DNA of 64,000 nt, taken from Salipiger thiooxidans (lineage in GTDB: Bacteria; Pseudomonadota; Alphaproteobacteria; Rhodobacterales; Rhodobacteraceae). This document shows, one piece after another, positions 1 through 11,650 of the stretch; the first letter of the stretch is position 1; each line of letters begins with the position of its first letter. The notes under the pieces are model-generated. The model saw nothing but the letters and a program-made list of their open reading frames with translations, had not been told where the DNA came from and did no database searches. The DNA lies in assembly GCF_900102075.1 (NCBI RefSeq), contig NZ_FNAV01000022.1, forward strand, positions 1 through 64,000, written 5' to 3'. A program made the position numbers and the translations under genes.

Positions 1-416
1 ACCATGCTCTTCTGGCCGGTGCCCAGGAGGCCCACGTTCGAGATGTGGAACCCGTCCACGTCCTTGGCGGGCGAGATCGCGTTGATCACCGCGTCCGAGT
101 TCATGTGGTCCGGCAGCGGCAGCTGCACGAGGATGCCATGCACCGCCGGATCGGCGTTCAGCCGCTCCACCAGCGCCAGAAGGTCGGCCTCGGAGGTCTC
201 GGCGGGCAGCTTGTGCTCGAAGCTCTGCATCCCGGCCTCGAGGGTCTGCCTGCCCTTGTTGCGGACGTAGACCTGGCTCGCCGGGTCCTCGCCCACGAGC
301 ACCACCGCCAGACCCGGCGTGATGCCGTGGTCCGCCTTCAGCCGCGCCACATGCGCTGCGACCTTCTCCCTCACCTGCTCCGCAAAAGCCTTGCCGTCGA
401 TGATCCGTGCCGTCAC
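1..416 (-). CDS. folD: Bifunctional methylene-THF dehydrogenase/methenyl-THF cyclohydrolase FolD, N-terminal part
   Basis: This is the first ~138 residues of FolD; the Rossmann half lies beyond the window edge. FolD interconverts 5,10-methylene-THF and 10-formyl-THF in the cytosol with NADP. Translating the minus strand from GTG at 416 gives residues that fit the family catalytic set: Tyr50 and Lys54 in [14 protein letters not shown], Gln98 in GILVQLPLP and Asp121 in KDVDGFH, the same numbering as E. coli FolD from memory, which supports this start. A GAGGGAG ribosome site lies 6 bases upstream of the GTG. The chorismate mutase gene ends 11 bases upstream, so the two are probably co-transcribed. 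Formate-THF ligase (fhs) further upstream makes 10-formyl-THF, the product end of FolD, so the one-carbon logic of the neighbourhood is clear. Confidence 0.93.
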   Translation of the reverse strand, partial: MTARIIDGKAFAEQVREKVAAHVARLKADHGITPGLAVVLVGEDPASQVYVRNKGRQTLEAGMQSFEHKLPAETSEADLLALVERLNADPAVHGILVQLPLPDHMNSDAVINAISPAKDVDGFHISNVGLLGTGQKSM

Positions 417-427
417 GTCGGTCTCCC

Positions 428-724
428 TCACTCGCGCCCGAGCGCGGTCTGTTCGCGCCGGATCGACCATTCCACCAGTTCGCGCCAGAGGGCCTCGGCC
501 AGAGCCGGGTCGTAGCCATCGGTCTCGGCGTTCGCGCGGGCGTTGCCGATCACCTCGTCGACGCGGTCTTCGATGCGGGCCGGCCAGCCGTTGCCCTCCT
601 TGAGCGCCGCGGCGCGCGAGATCAGCCGCGCGCGGTGCCCGAGGAGCGCGCTCAGCGCGCGGTCGGTCACGTCGACTTCGGCCCTCAGTTCGCTCATGTC
701 GCCAAGGTCTTCGGGGTTCCGCAT
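428..724 (-). CDS. AroQ-type chorismate mutase
   Basis: A 98-residue all-helical chorismate mutase (PF01817), converting chorismate to prephenate for phenylalanine and tyrosine. Visible family features are the opening helix [20 protein letters not shown] with the Arg and Asp of the active site, a Lys in AALKEGN, the Arg-x-x-Asp-Arg-Val-Asp stretch around residues 50-55, and a final helix with Arg-Arg-Glu-Gln near residue 90. The length matches free-standing AroQ domains. It sits between fhs and folD with a 129-base gap to fhs and 11 bases to folD, so it may head a two-gene unit. The related isochorismate-pyruvate lyase (PchB) fold cannot be fully excluded from sequence alone, but no salicylate or siderophore genes are nearby. 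Confidence 0.85.
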   Translation of the reverse strand: MRNPEDLGDMSELRAEVDVTDRALSALLGHRARLISRAAALKEGNGWPARIEDRVDEVIGNARANAETDGYDPALAEALWRELVEWSIRREQTALGRE

Positions 725-835
725 CGGGCCTGCTCCTTGTCTGCCGTCGCGTCCCTAATGCCGTTGCGGAACGGAATGATCAACGCCCGGACGCGGCGCT
801 TTGAGGTCCGACTGCGGCGTTTCGCGTTCCGATGA

Positions 836-850
836 GCGCCCGCCGGGCGC
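836..850 (-). terminator. GC hairpin downstream of fhs
   Basis: GCGCCC-GCC-GGGCGC forms a six-base-pair hairpin four bases past the fhs stop. There is no T-run after it on the minus strand, so it may only be a weak or Rho-assisted terminator, or an mRNA 3' stabiliser. Confidence 0.35.
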
Positions 851-853
851 CGA

Positions 854-2530
854 TCAGAACAGTCCCTCGACCTCGCCCGCGTCGTTGAGACGGATCTTCT
901 CAGCCGCGGGGCGGCGCGGCAGTCCGGGCATGGTCATGATCTCGCCGCAGATCGCCACGACGAAGCCCGCCCCGGCCGAGAGCCGCACCTCGCGCACAGG
1001 CACGACGTGACCCTCGGGGGCTCCGCGCAGGCCGGGATCGGTCGAGAAGGAATACTGGGTCTTGGCCATGCACACCGGCAGGTGGCCGTAGCCCTGCGCC
1101 TCCCATTGGGCGAGCTGCTCGTGGATGCGCTGGTCGGCGGTCACCTCGTGGGCGTGGTAGATGCGCTCGGCCACGCATTCGATCTTCTGCCAGAGCGGCA
1201 TCTGATCGGGATAGAGCGGCGCGAACTGGGCGCGGTCGGCGTCGGCGATCTCGGCCACCCGGGTCGCCAGTCCCTCGATGCCGGCACCGCCCTCGGCCCA
1301 GTGCTTGCAGAGATGCGCCTCGGCCCCCTGCCCGGCCACGTAGGCGCGCACCGCGTCGATCTCGGCCTCGGTGTCTCCGGTGAAGTGATTGATCGCCACC
1401 ACCACGGGCACCCCGAAGCTCTTGAGGTTCTGGATGTGCCGCCCGAGGTTCGAGCAGCCCTCGCGCACCGCGCTGACGTTCTCGTCGCCGAGCTCGTCGC
1501 GCTCGAGCCCGCCGTTCATCTTGAGCGCCCGCACCGTCGCCACCAGCACCACGCAATCGGGGTGCAGCCCGGCCTTGCGGCACTTGATGTCGAAGAACTT
1601 CTCGGCGCCCAGATCGGCACCGAAGCCCGCCTCGGTCACCACGTAATCGGCGAGCCGCAGCGCGGTCTTGGTGGCGATCACCGAGTTGCAGCCATGGGCG
1701 ATGTTGGCGAACGGGCCGCCGTGCACGAAGGCGGGCGTGTGTTCGAGCGTCTGCACGAGGTTCGGCTGCATCGCGTCGCGCAGCAACACGGTCATGGCGC
1801 CGTCGGCGTCGATGTCGCGGGCGAAGACCGGGGTGCGGTCGTGGCGATAGGCCACGATCATGTCGCCGAGACGGCGCTGCAGGTCCTGCAGATCCTCGGC
1901 GAGACAGAGGATCGCCATGACCTCGGATGCCACGGTGATGTCGAAACCGCTCTCTCGCGGGAAGCCGTTGGCCACGCCCCCGAGCGAGGTCACCACCTGG
2001 CGCAGCGCCCGGTCGTTCATGTCGACGACGCGGCGCCAGACGACGCGGCGCACGTCGATCTGATGCTCGTTGCCCCAGTAGATGTGGTTGTCCAGCATCG
2101 CCGCCAGCAGGTTATGGGCGCTGGTGATGGCGTGGAAGTCGCCGGTGAAATGGAGGTTCATTTCCTCCATCGGCACGATCTGCGCATAGCCGCCACCGGC
2201 GGCGCCGCCCTTCATGCCGAAATTCGGCCCGAGCGAGGCCTCGCGGATGCAGATCGCCGCCTTGCGCCCGATGCGCTGCAGCCCGTCGCCGAGACCCACG
2301 GTGGTGGTGGTCTTGCCCTCGCCCGCGGGGGTCGGGTTGATCGCGGTGACGAGGATCAGCCGGCCGCTCTTGCGCCCCTCGAGCCCGGCGATGAACGCCT
2401 GCGAGACCTTGGCCTTGTCGTGCCCGTAGGGCAGCAGCTGCTCGGCCGGGATGCCGAGTTTCGCGCCGATCTCGGTGATCGGGCGTTTCTGCGCTTCGCG
2501 TGCGATCTCGATATCCGGCTTGACGGCCAC
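854..2530 (-). CDS. fhs: Formate--tetrahydrofolate ligase
   Basis: 558-residue 10-formyl-THF synthetase that joins formate to THF using ATP in the cytosol. The P-loop [15 protein letters not shown] is at about residues 66-80, followed by family blocks [19 protein letters not shown] and [11 protein letters not shown]. Length is normal for the family (about 555-560). The start is GTG at 2530 with AGGAG nine bases upstream. In marine Rhodobacteraceae this enzyme serves C1 metabolism of formate derived from methylated compounds or serine/glyoxylate metabolism; the adjacent folD completes the link to methylene-THF. The gene is preceded by a 144-base gap that should hold its promoter. Confidence 0.97.
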   Translation of the reverse strand: MAVKPDIEIAREAQKRPITEIGAKLGIPAEQLLPYGHDKAKVSQAFIAGLEGRKSGRLILVTAINPTPAGEGKTTTTVGLGDGLQRIGRKAAICIREASLGPNFGMKGGAAGGGYAQIVPMEEMNLHFTGDFHAITSAHNLLAAMLDNHIYWGNEHQIDVRRVVWRRVVDMNDRALRQVVTSLGGVANGFPRESGFDITVASEVMAILCLAEDLQDLQRRLGDMIVAYRHDRTPVFARDIDADGAMTVLLRDAMQPNLVQTLEHTPAFVHGGPFANIAHGCNSVIATKTALRLADYVVTEAGFGADLGAEKFFDIKCRKAGLHPDCVVLVATVRALKMNGGLERDELGDENVSAVREGCSNLGRHIQNLKSFGVPVVVAINHFTGDTEAEIDAVRAYVAGQGAEAHLCKHWAEGGAGIEGLATRVAEIADADRAQFAPLYPDQMPLWQKIECVAERIYHAHEVTADQRIHEQLAQWEAQGYGHLPVCMAKTQYSFSTDPGLRGAPEGHVVPVREVRLSAGAGFVVAICGEIMTMPGLPRRPAAEKIRLNDAGEVEGLF

Positions 2531-2674
2531 GGCTGCGTTCTCCTGTGTCTGACGATCACGCGGACATTGCCCGAACCGCTCGCGAGAGGACAGACCGCAA
2601 TCCGTATCGGGTCGTCGCGTTGCGGCGTTTCGGCCACCGACCGGGCCAGGCGGCGGGCCGTTGCCCGCCCGGGA

Positions 2675-3271
2675 TCAGCCGCGCACCGCCTCGATATGGG
2701 CCCAGAACGGCTGGTCGGGGATGTGCAGCGTGAGCACGTCGCCGAGGGCCAGCCTACCCGGGCGCTCGACCCAGGCGGTAACGCCGCGCAGCCCTGCGGC
2801 GGCGGGCTTGAAGCGCTTGCCGAAACCCTCGCGCTCGGTCTCGATCTCGCGCCCCGGCAGCACGCAGGGGCGGTTTTCCATGTCCACCGCAAGCGTCAGC
2901 CCGTCCGGCCCCTGCAGCCGCGAGGACGGCGGGATGTGCGAGAAATCCGGCAGCCCCTCGAGCACCACCGACGTCCCGAGCCATTCGTGCTCGAGGGACC
3001 CGAGCCCCATGCGCTCGGCGATGCGGGCGATCTCCTCTACCGACATCATCGCAAGCTGGCGGACGTTGCGGATCTCGGTGCCGCGGGGATGCTGCGACAG
3101 GAGACGGCTGCAGGAGGGGCGGGTCAGGCCGGAATGGCGCTCGCCCACCGCGCCTTCGAACCCGAGCTCGAGATGGTCCACCGCGACCGAGCGCAGCCCC
3201 TCGTCGGTCTCGGGGACGCGCCCGAGCCAGCGTACGGTGGCCGTGAAGTCGGTGGGTTTCAAAGCAGGCAT
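2675..3271 (-). CDS. MOSC domain-containing protein
   Basis: 198-residue protein with a MOSC domain, the beta-strand fold found at the C-terminus of eukaryotic molybdenum-cofactor sulfurase and in bacterial YiiM-like proteins. The conserved MOSC cysteine is probably Cys136 in MENRPCVLPG. The domain covers roughly residues 25-190. I chose ATG at 3271 (MPALKPTDF) over an ATG 19 codons upstream because AAGGAG lies ten bases before it and the extra residues are not family-like. These proteins are thought to handle sulfur or Moco-bound sulfide; no molybdoenzyme gene is adjacent, so the substrate is unknown. It lies downstream of tam with a 97-base gap. Confidence 0.85.
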   Translation of the reverse strand: MPALKPTDFTATVRWLGRVPETDEGLRSVAVDHLELGFEGAVGERHSGLTRPSCSRLLSQHPRGTEIRNVRQLAMMSVEEIARIAERMGLGSLEHEWLGTSVVLEGLPDFSHIPPSSRLQGPDGLTLAVDMENRPCVLPGREIETEREGFGKRFKPAAAGLRGVTAWVERPGRLALGDVLTLHIPDQPFWAHIEAVRG

Positions 3272-3368
3272 GGTTCGGCAACTCCTTGGAATCCGGTCGA
3301 CCTTGCCCAAGCCGGTGGTGGCGTCCAACCCGGCCGGGGCAAATTCACGATTATTTCGCGGTGGGCTG

Positions 3369-4141
3369 TTAGCGCGTGAGGGTGAAGAACAACCTGCGGA
3401 ACGGGAAGAGAACGCGCCCGTCCGGGAACGGCGGGTAGGCGCTGCCGATGACGCTCTCGTAGGCGGCGATCAGCCGGGTGCGGCCGGCCAAGTCGAGCGG
3501 CTCGAGCACCGGGCGCGCAAAGGTCGATTCGGTGAAGCGGCGCACCGGGTGGCCGGTCTCCTCGGCGGGCAGGTCCTGGTAGTACTCCGTTTCCCACAAC
3601 GACAGCTTCCCGAGCGGCGCCAGAAGGCGATGGTACTGCACCGGCAGCAGGATCGAGGGCACCGCGTCCGGGTCGGTGCTGTCGGGGAACAGCTCCTCGG
3701 CCAGCGTCAGCCACAGCCGGTGCGAGGGCGCGTTGTTCTGGTGCGGCACCTGCACGGCGAGCGTGCCGCCCGGTGCCAGCATCGAGACCAGCCTGGGCAG
3801 AAGCGTCTCGTGCCCGTCGAGCCAGTGCAGCGCGGCGTTCGAGAAGATCAGCGCGGGCGGCGTCTCGGGCTCCCACGTGGCGAGATCGGCCTCGACCAGC
3901 TCGTCGTAGCAGCCGACGGCGCGCGCCTCGTTCAGCATCGCGGGGCTCAGGTCGACGCCGGTGAGCGTCCGTCCCAGCTGCTTCAGCGCCGGGCCCACCG
4001 CGCCGCTGCCGCAACCGAGATCGACCACCGGCCCCTCGGGCAGCGGTCCGAGGCTGTGCAGCAGGTCGATGGCGGGGCGCAAACGAAGGCCCCGGAATCT
4101 GTGATAGAGTCCGGGGCCCCAATCTGACTTTGCGTCAGTGT

Positions 4142-4145
<4 letters not shown>
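3369..4145 (-). CDS. tam: Trans-aconitate 2-methyltransferase-like SAM methyltransferase
   Basis: 258-residue class I SAM-dependent methyltransferase resembling Tam, which methylates the toxic TCA by-product trans-aconitate in the cytosol. Family marks are [21 protein letters not shown] at the N-terminus (compare W-D-P-x-x-Y of Tam), the SAM motif [15 protein letters not shown] at about residues 40-54, and [11 protein letters not shown] around residue 100. Its ATG overlaps the ftsH stop codon (ATGA), so translation is probably coupled to ftsH. The substrate assignment rests on family resemblance only; another small carboxylate is possible. Confidence 0.8.
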
Positions 4146-6058
<1,913 letters not shown>

Positions 6059-6132
6059 GGAAAGCCTCCAAACATGCCTTGCGCGCCCGAGCCGAGCGCG
6101 ATGTACCTAACATAAGGATCGGGGCGACACGT

Positions 6133-7470
6133 TCAATGCGAAAGAAGAAAAGCCGGGTAGCTCTGGCCTTCGATCCCGCCCGGACAAAGCCGCGTCGTCC
6201 CGCCCGGACCGATCCCAAGCGCATCGCAGGCGACAAGCCTGTCCCCATCCCAGATCGCCGGCAAAGCCCGTGCAACGGCATGAGGCGGCCCGCCTGCCCG
6301 GCGTTCCGCCGACTGCCGCCAGCCGTCCTCGCCAAGGGCGCGAATCTCGAGCCCTGACGGTGTCGGGTGGCTGACGCGCCACCTGCCGTCCCAGAGCCCG
6401 CCCTCCGTCACGGCCCGTCGCAGCCCGGCGACGGCGGCATATTCGCGGAAGATCCGGATCTCGGCGCGGTCGCAGCGCAGCTCGGCCCCGTGCAGGGTAC
6501 CGCCCGCCCCGGCATCCAGCCGGTCGAGCAGCGCCTCGAGTTGCGCGGCGCGCGGGCGGTACTCCGCCGACGAGACGTATTGCAGCGCCGCCGCGAGAAG
6601 CCGCATGCGGGTGTCCGCCTCCAGCGCCGCGAAGGCGTCGCGCTCGAGGATGAGGTCGCCCGCGACGCCCTCGCGCCCGCAGCCGTGCCACGCGGCAACG
6701 GCGCGGGCCCGAAGCGCCTCGCGGGCGCGGGACATGCGCCCCGCCGTGGCGGCGAGGGTCTCGGTCCCGAGCCCCTGCGGCGCCAGCTCGGCAAGCAGCT
6801 TACGGACGCGGGCGCGGTCGTAGTGCGGATCCTCGTTGCTGGGGTCGTCAACCCAGCGCCCCTTCAGGACGCGCAGGTAGTGCCGCAGCTCCTCGCGCCC
6901 CATGTCGAGGCAGGGGCGGACGACCCGGAAGCCCTCGGTCGCGATGCCAGGCGGGCGGTCGCCGCAGCACTCATCCTCGGTCAGCGGTGCGGGCGGGGCC
7001 ACGTCGCGGATCTCGCGCACGGGGGCCATGGCGGAAAGCCCGTCGACACCGGAGCCCCGCGCAAGGCGCATGAGGAACGTCTCGGCCACGTCGTCGCGGG
7101 TGTGGGCGAAAAGCACCGCCGGCAGGCCGCCGCGCCAGCGCCCGATCAGCGAGAGCCGCCCGCGCCGCGCCGCGTCCATGAGGTTGCCCTGCCCGTCCCA
7201 GTGCCAGCGCAGCGTGGCATGGGGCCAGCCGAGCTCGGCGCAGGTGTCGCGCACCAGTGCGGCCTCGGCCGCCGCCTCGGGACGCAGCCCGTGGTCGACC
7301 GTCACCACCCAGAGCCGCACGCCCCAGCGGTGGGTCCAGTTGTGGGCGAGGGTGAGCATCGCCATGCTGTCGCCGCCGCCCGAGACGGCGAGACCGATGT
7401 CCGAGGGAAAATCCGGACCCAGCGCCGCGCCCATGGCATCGGCGAAGCGCTGGTCCAGGGACGGCGTCAC
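6133..7470 (-). CDS. tilS: tRNA(Ile)-lysidine synthase
   Basis: 445-residue enzyme that converts C34 of the CAU anticodon of tRNA-Ile2 to lysidine with ATP, essential for reading AUA codons. The PP-loop LAVSGGGDSMAM has SGGGDS at residues 30-35, followed by VTVDHGLRPEAAAEA and AHTRDDVAETFLMRLARGSG. The start is GTG at 7470, which overlaps the cpoB stop codon as GTGA; the longer upstream extension in this frame is only antisense-like coding. The C-terminal region is shorter and more variable than in E. coli TilS, as is usual in alphaproteobacteria. Confidence 0.93.
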   Translation of the reverse strand: MTPSLDQRFADAMGAALGPDFPSDIGLAVSGGGDSMAMLTLAHNWTHRWGVRLWVVTVDHGLRPEAAAEAALVRDTCAELGWPHATLRWHWDGQGNLMDAARRGRLSLIGRWRGGLPAVLFAHTRDDVAETFLMRLARGSGVDGLSAMAPVREIRDVAPPAPLTEDECCGDRPPGIATEGFRVVRPCLDMGREELRHYLRVLKGRWVDDPSNEDPHYDRARVRKLLAELAPQGLGTETLAATAGRMSRAREALRARAVAAWHGCGREGVAGDLILERDAFAALEADTRMRLLAAALQYVSSAEYRPRAAQLEALLDRLDAGAGGTLHGAELRCDRAEIRIFREYAAVAGLRRAVTEGGLWDGRWRVSHPTPSGLEIRALGEDGWRQSAERRAGGPPHAVARALPAIWDGDRLVACDALGIGPGGTTRLCPGGIEGQSYPAFLLSH

Positions 7471-8312
7471 TGGCAGCCGAGGCGGCCCATTTCGGCCTGT
7501 GCGTCGGTCACCGACGCCGACCCGGGGTAGCGGGCCGAGACCTCCGATAGGGTGACGCAGGCTTCGCTGACGCTGCCCAGTGCGCCCAGCGACGCCCCGA
7601 GCCGCCACAGCGCCTCGGGCGCGGCGTCGCTCTCGGGGTAGTTCGCGTAGGTGTCGAGAAAGCGCCGCGCGGCCTCGCGGGTGTTGCCCACGTCGGCCAG
7701 CGCCTTGCCTTCACCCAGCAGGGCCGCCGGTTCTAGGGGGCTCCCCGGAAAGGTCTGGCGGAAGGACGCAAACTGGTCCGCGGCGGATTGAAAGTCACCC
7801 GAGGCGAGCGCCTCCTGGGCTCGCCGGAAGTCCGTCTCTTCGCCCACGGCAAGTTGCGCGCCGCCCGCCTGCTGGTTGCCCTGCCCCCCCTGCACCGGAC
7901 CGGGAAGCGGCGCCGGCGCCGTCACCGAAGAGGTGGTGCTCTCGCCGCCGAGAAGCGGGCTGTCGCCAAGGCTGCCGATGTCGCAACCCGGCTCGATCTC
8001 GCAGAGCCGGAACTCGAGATCGCCGACCCGGTTGCTGCCGTCCTGGACCACGGTGTCGATCCGGTGCTGAAGCTCCTCGGTGCGGGCGGTGACGCGCTGC
8101 AGCTCGGCCTCGATGGTATTGACCCGGTCGAGCATGCCGCCACTAACCTGAACCCCGGTCGCCCCGGTGGTGTTCATCTCCTGCTTGAGACGCAGCAGCT
8201 CGCCCTTCAGGACCGTGAGGTCCTGCCGGATGTCGGCGAGCGTTTCCGAATCCTGGGCCTGCACGGCGGTCGCCGCGAGGCCCAGGCAGAGTGCGATTGC
8301 GACAAGGCGCAT
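7467..8312 (-). CDS. cpoB: Tol-Pal system protein CpoB (YbgF)
   Basis: 281-residue periplasmic coordinator that links the Tol-Pal machine to septal peptidoglycan synthesis. A Sec signal peptide MRLVAIALCLGLAATAVQAQ is followed by a coiled-coil of about 60 residues (ETLADIRQDLTVLKGELLRL onward) and, after a Pro/Gly-rich linker, three TPR repeats from about residue 160 to the end. The start at 8312 was chosen because the signal peptide begins there; upstream codons overlap pal. It begins 5 bases after the pal stop and overlaps tilS by four bases, so it lies in the pal-cpoB-tilS-ftsH run. Confidence 0.92.
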   Translation of the reverse strand: MRLVAIALCLGLAATAVQAQDSETLADIRQDLTVLKGELLRLKQEMNTTGATGVQVSGGMLDRVNTIEAELQRVTARTEELQHRIDTVVQDGSNRVGDLEFRLCEIEPGCDIGSLGDSPLLGGESTTSSVTAPAPLPGPVQGGQGNQQAGGAQLAVGEETDFRRAQEALASGDFQSAADQFASFRQTFPGSPLEPAALLGEGKALADVGNTREAARRFLDTYANYPESDAAPEALWRLGASLGALGSVSEACVTLSEVSARYPGSASVTDAQAEMGRLGCQ

Positions 8313-8317
8313 GCAGA

Positions 8318-8842
8318 TCAGCTCCCGAGACCCATCGAGATCACGGTGACCGCGCGACGGTTCTTGGAATAGCAGGCTTCCTCGGCGCAGACCTCGACCG
8401 GGCGCTCCTTGCCGTAGCTGATGAAGCGCAGGCGGTTGGAGGCGATGCCCTTGGACACGAGGTATTCCATCGTGGCGTTGGCGCGGCGGGCGCCGAGCGC
8501 GATGTTGTACTCGCGGGTGCCCTGCTCGTCGGCGTGACCTTCGATCACGGCGAGGTAGTCGCTGTTGGTCATCAGCCACTGTGCCTGCGCATCGAGCGTC
8601 GCCTGCGCCTGCGGCGACAGGGTCGACTGATCGACGGCGAAGAACACGCGGTCACCGATGGTCTGGTTGAAGTAGGCCGGCGAGGCCGGGTCGCTGGCGC
8701 TGCCCGGAACGATGCCGCCATTGGCACCGGCCCCCGCGCCGTAGCCGCCAGCGGCGTCCGCGTCGGAGAAACGGTTGCCGTTGGTGCAGGCCGCCATGCC
8801 CAGCACGGCGGCGATCATCAGGGCCTTGGAGAAATATGTCAT
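8318..8842 (-). CDS. pal: Peptidoglycan-associated lipoprotein Pal
   Basis: 174-residue outer-membrane lipoprotein that anchors the outer membrane to peptidoglycan and partners TolB. The signal ends in the lipobox GMAAC (Cys at about residue 18). A short Gly/Ala linker is followed by an OmpA-like domain with VFFAVDQSTLSPQAQATLD and the peptidoglycan-binding stretch VIEGHADEQGTREYN...ALGARRAN. ATG at 8842 is preceded by an AGGA-type site; the longer reading frame lacks a signal. A hairpin with a U-tract lies upstream, after tolB, so pal may have its own promoter in the 126-base gap. Confidence 0.96.
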   Translation of the reverse strand: MTYFSKALMIAAVLGMAACTNGNRFSDADAAGGYGAGAGANGGIVPGSASDPASPAYFNQTIGDRVFFAVDQSTLSPQAQATLDAQAQWLMTNSDYLAVIEGHADEQGTREYNIALGARRANATMEYLVSKGIASNRLRFISYGKERPVEVCAEEACYSKNRRAVTVISMGLGS

Positions 8843-8933
8843 GAGACTGTCCTGCTCGTATCTTGCCCGCACGCTAGCACAGCCTGCGGGACATGGAAAA
8901 GTCGCGAAGACCCCGGCAAGGGGGTGTGGCGGC

Positions 8934-8952
8934 AAAAATCCCGTGATCGGGA
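8934..8952 (-). terminator. Intrinsic terminator or attenuator between tolB and pal
   Basis: Read on the minus strand, TCCCG-ATCA-CGGGA is followed directly by TTTTT, 17 bases after the tolB stop. A five-base stem is short, but with five U it could give partial termination, setting tolQRAB apart from pal and cpoB. Confidence 0.55.
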
Positions 8953-8968
8953 CTCCTGCCGCCCGGCA

Positions 8969-10291
8969 TCACTGCAGCGGGCCCCAGCTCGGGTCCGAGG
9001 CGCCGTCGGGCGTGCGCACGCGGGTCAGCTTCCGGCCCGCCACGTCGACGGTATAGAGCGACGAGGTGCCCTGCGCGCCGAGCGTCTCGCGCGAGAACAT
9101 GAGGACGCGGCCGTTGGGCGCCCAGGTCGGGCCCTCGTCCAGCGGCGAGGCGGTCAGGAGGCGTTCCTCGCTGCCGTCGGTGCGCATCACGCCGATGTGG
9201 AAGCGGCCCTGATGCTGCTTGGTGAAGGCGATCATGTCGCCCCGCGGCGACCACACCGGGGTGCCGTAGCGGCCCTGCCCGAAGCTGATCCGCGTCGCCT
9301 CGCCGCCGCCGGCGGGCATCACGTAAAGCTGCTGGGTGCCCGAGCGGTCGCTCTCGAAGACGATGCGGCTGCCGTCCGGCGAGAAGCTGGGCGCGGTCTC
9401 GATCGCCGGGGTGGCGGTAAGCTGGGTGCTCGCGCCGCTGGCGACGTCCATCATGTAGATGTCGGTGTTCGAGCCCTGCGTCACCGAGTAGACGACGCGG
9501 CTGCCGTCGGGTGAGAAGCGCGGCGCGAAGCTCATGACGCCGGCGGCCGAGCGCAGGATGCGGCTCTGCACGGCGCCCACGTTGAGCACGTGGATCTGCG
9601 GCTCGCCGGTCTCGTAGCTGGTGTAGAGCACGCGGTCGCCGTTGGGCGAGAAGCGCGGCGCCAGCACGATCGAGCGCGAGTCGGTCAGGTACTGCACGTT
9701 GGCGCCGTCGTAATCCATGATGGCGAGCCGCTTGGCGCGCTGCTCCTTGGGACCGCTCTCCGAGACGAAGACCACGCGGCTGTCGAAGTAGCCGGTCTCG
9801 CCGGTGAGACGCGAATAGACCTGGTCGGCAACCTTGTGGGCCAGCCGGCGCCAGCCGTCGGCGGTGGCGGCGAACTGCATGCCGTCGCCAAGCTCGGTGC
9901 CGGCGAAGACGTCCCAGACGCGGAACTTCACGCTGATCCGCCCCCCCTCCTCGGACACGGCGCCGGTGAGCAGCACCAGCGCGTTGATCGCCTTCCAGTC
10001 GGCGAACTGCACCGGGCTTTCGAACGAGGTGATGCGGCTGATGTGGGCGTCGCGCGGGATCTCGCGGAAAAGGCCCGTGCCGGTGAGGTCATCGGCCACC
10101 ACGCGCGCGATCTGCTGGGCGTATTGCTGCGCCCCCGGCGTCTCGGCGACGAAGTCGGGCACCGCGTAGGCCATCGGCTCGATGGTGCCCTCGGTGATCT
10201 CGATCCGCAGCGGTCCGTCCTGAGCCCGTGCCGCCGCGGGCAGCACCAGCGCGGCGGCCAGTGCCATGCACAAAGCCATCAGAAATCTCAT
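8969..10291 (-). CDS. tolB: Tol-Pal system beta propeller protein TolB
   Basis: 440-residue periplasmic protein of the Tol-Pal system. The signal peptide [24 protein letters not shown] precedes the TolB N-terminal domain (about 25-160) and a six-bladed WD40-like propeller with repeated blades such as [33 protein letters not shown] and [17 protein letters not shown] at 10291 follows AAGGAG nine bases upstream. It lies 125 bases downstream of tolA and upstream of pal, its binding partner. Confidence 0.97.
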   Translation of the reverse strand: MRFLMALCMALAAALVLPAAARAQDGPLRIEITEGTIEPMAYAVPDFVAETPGAQQYAQQIARVVADDLTGTGLFREIPRDAHISRITSFESPVQFADWKAINALVLLTGAVSEEGGRISVKFRVWDVFAGTELGDGMQFAATADGWRRLAHKVADQVYSRLTGETGYFDSRVVFVSESGPKEQRAKRLAIMDYDGANVQYLTDSRSIVLAPRFSPNGDRVLYTSYETGEPQIHVLNVGAVQSRILRSAAGVMSFAPRFSPDGSRVVYSVTQGSNTDIYMMDVASGASTQLTATPAIETAPSFSPDGSRIVFESDRSGTQQLYVMPAGGGEATRISFGQGRYGTPVWSPRGDMIAFTKQHQGRFHIGVMRTDGSEERLLTASPLDEGPTWAPNGRVLMFSRETLGAQGTSSLYTVDVAGRKLTRVRTPDGASDPSWGPLQ

Positions 10292-10416
10292 GCCAAACGT
10301 CTCCTTGCCCGTCCTGCCAGCGTCATTCGCGCGTTTTGCAGGATGATAGCGCCCTGATAGCCCTCCGACAGGGATTCTGCGAATTCCGCGTGCGCGGTTC
10401 CTTGCCGTCGCAACGC

Positions 10417-11640
10417 TCATCGCAGCCTCATGTCGTCGGGATTGAAAGTCATCTCGATGCGCTTCCACTGCTGGTACTTGTCCTGCGGAAGCTCGTAGCC
10501 GGCGCCCTGGCAGCGCAGGATCGCACGCCGCGCCGCCTGGAAGGCGGTGTCGGCGGCCGACGAACTGCCGCCCGAGCTGCCAACCAGCTTGAGGCTCGAG
10601 GACACCACCTGCCCGTTCGGCTCCATGTCCATGGACACCGTCACGGTCACGTTTGCGGCCTCGCTGCCCACGTCGACGATCCAGCACCGCTGCACCGCAA
10701 GGCGCAGCGCGTCCTGTTCGCCGCGGGTGAGCGGCGGCCCCGAGGGCGCGTCCGAGCTCGACGATCCGCCCCCGCCTCCGGCAGCAAGCGCCTCGGCGAT
10801 GGCATCGGCGACCGCGTCATCGGCGGGCTCGGGCTCGGCGGCGGGGGTCGAGGCGGTCGACTCGCTGGCCGGCTGTTCAGGTTCCGGACGCGCCGGGGTC
10901 TCCGGCTCGGGTTCGGAGCGCGAGGCGATGTCGCTCGGGCGGGTGCGTGGACGCACCGACTGCGACGGCGCCGAGGCGGCCGGGGTCTCGGCCTCGGTCA
11001 CGATCTCGGTCGCGGTCTCCTCGGGGGCGGTGGCCTCCTGCTCTTCCTCGACCACGTCCGGGCTCTCGGACTCGGGATCGGCGGCCTGCTGCGCCTCCTC
11101 GGCGACGGTCACGTCCTCTTCGGGCGGTGCCACCGGTTCCGGGGCGACGCGCGGCGCGGGGCGCGGGATCGGGCGCGGCGCGGACTCGGGCGCGAACACC
11201 TCCGGCACGGTCTCGGCAGCCGGGGGCAGCGGTTCCGGCACCGGTTCGGGCTCGGGCTCGGGCTGCGGCGGCTGGGGCACGGGCTCCGGTTCCGGAGCGG
11301 GCTCGGGAGCCGGTTCGGGTTCGGGCTGCGTCTCGGCGACCGGAGGCTCCGGTGCCGGGGTCGGCTCGGGCGTGGGCTGCGGCTCGGGACGCGGCTGCGG
11401 GCGCGCCTCGGGGGTGGGCTCGGGCTCGGGCGGCTCGGCCAGGCTCGGCGGGGCGTCGACCTCCTGCTGGGCCTCGGGCGCCTGCGCCGCACGGGTCATC
11501 GCGGCGAATTCGTCTTCCGAGAACACCGACACCGCCGACACCTCGAATTCCGGGGGATCCGGCCGGAACACGTTTCCGACCAGCAACCACAGGATGACCA
11601 GAGCGTGCACTCCGGCCGATATGAGGAAACTCCTGCGCAA
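10417..11640 (-). CDS. tolA: Cell envelope integrity protein TolA (TonB-like energy transducer)
   Basis: 407-residue inner-membrane protein linking TolQR to TolB/Pal. A single N-terminal helix [19 protein letters not shown] carries the conserved His12 that contacts TolQ/R. A periplasm-spanning region (about residues 55-275) is extremely rich in Pro and Glu with repeated PEPEP and PEPTPEA units, then a C-terminal TolA/TonB-like domain (about 300-407) containing [17 protein letters not shown]. The start is TTG at 11640 with GAGGGGG about six bases upstream, just past the tolR stop. In enteric TolA the middle domain is helical and Ala/Lys-rich, so here the spacer is of a different, polyproline-like type. 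Confidence 0.9.
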   Translation of the reverse strand: MRRSFLISAGVHALVILWLLVGNVFRPDPPEFEVSAVSVFSEDEFAAMTRAAQAPEAQQEVDAPPSLAEPPEPEPTPEARPQPRPEPQPTPEPTPAPEPPVAETQPEPEPAPEPAPEPEPVPQPPQPEPEPEPVPEPLPPAAETVPEVFAPESAPRPIPRPAPRVAPEPVAPPEEDVTVAEEAQQAADPESESPDVVEEEQEATAPEETATEIVTEAETPAASAPSQSVRPRTRPSDIASRSEPEPETPARPEPEQPASESTASTPAAEPEPADDAVADAIAEALAAGGGGGSSSSDAPSGPPLTRGEQDALRLAVQRCWIVDVGSEAANVTVTVSMDMEPNGQVVSSSLKLVGSSGGSSSAADTAFQAARRAILRCQGAGYELPQDKYQQWKRIEMTFNPDDMRLR

Positions 11641-11650
11641 TCAGGCCCCC

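Noticed and set aside
1007-3379. 790-residue plus-strand open frame opposite fhs
   Set aside because: His/Arg/Val-rich shadow of fhs and the MOSC gene.
10927-11470. Short repeats that might be a CRISPR array or satellite
   Set aside because: They are in-frame codons of the Pro/Glu spacer of TolA with no uniform spacers.
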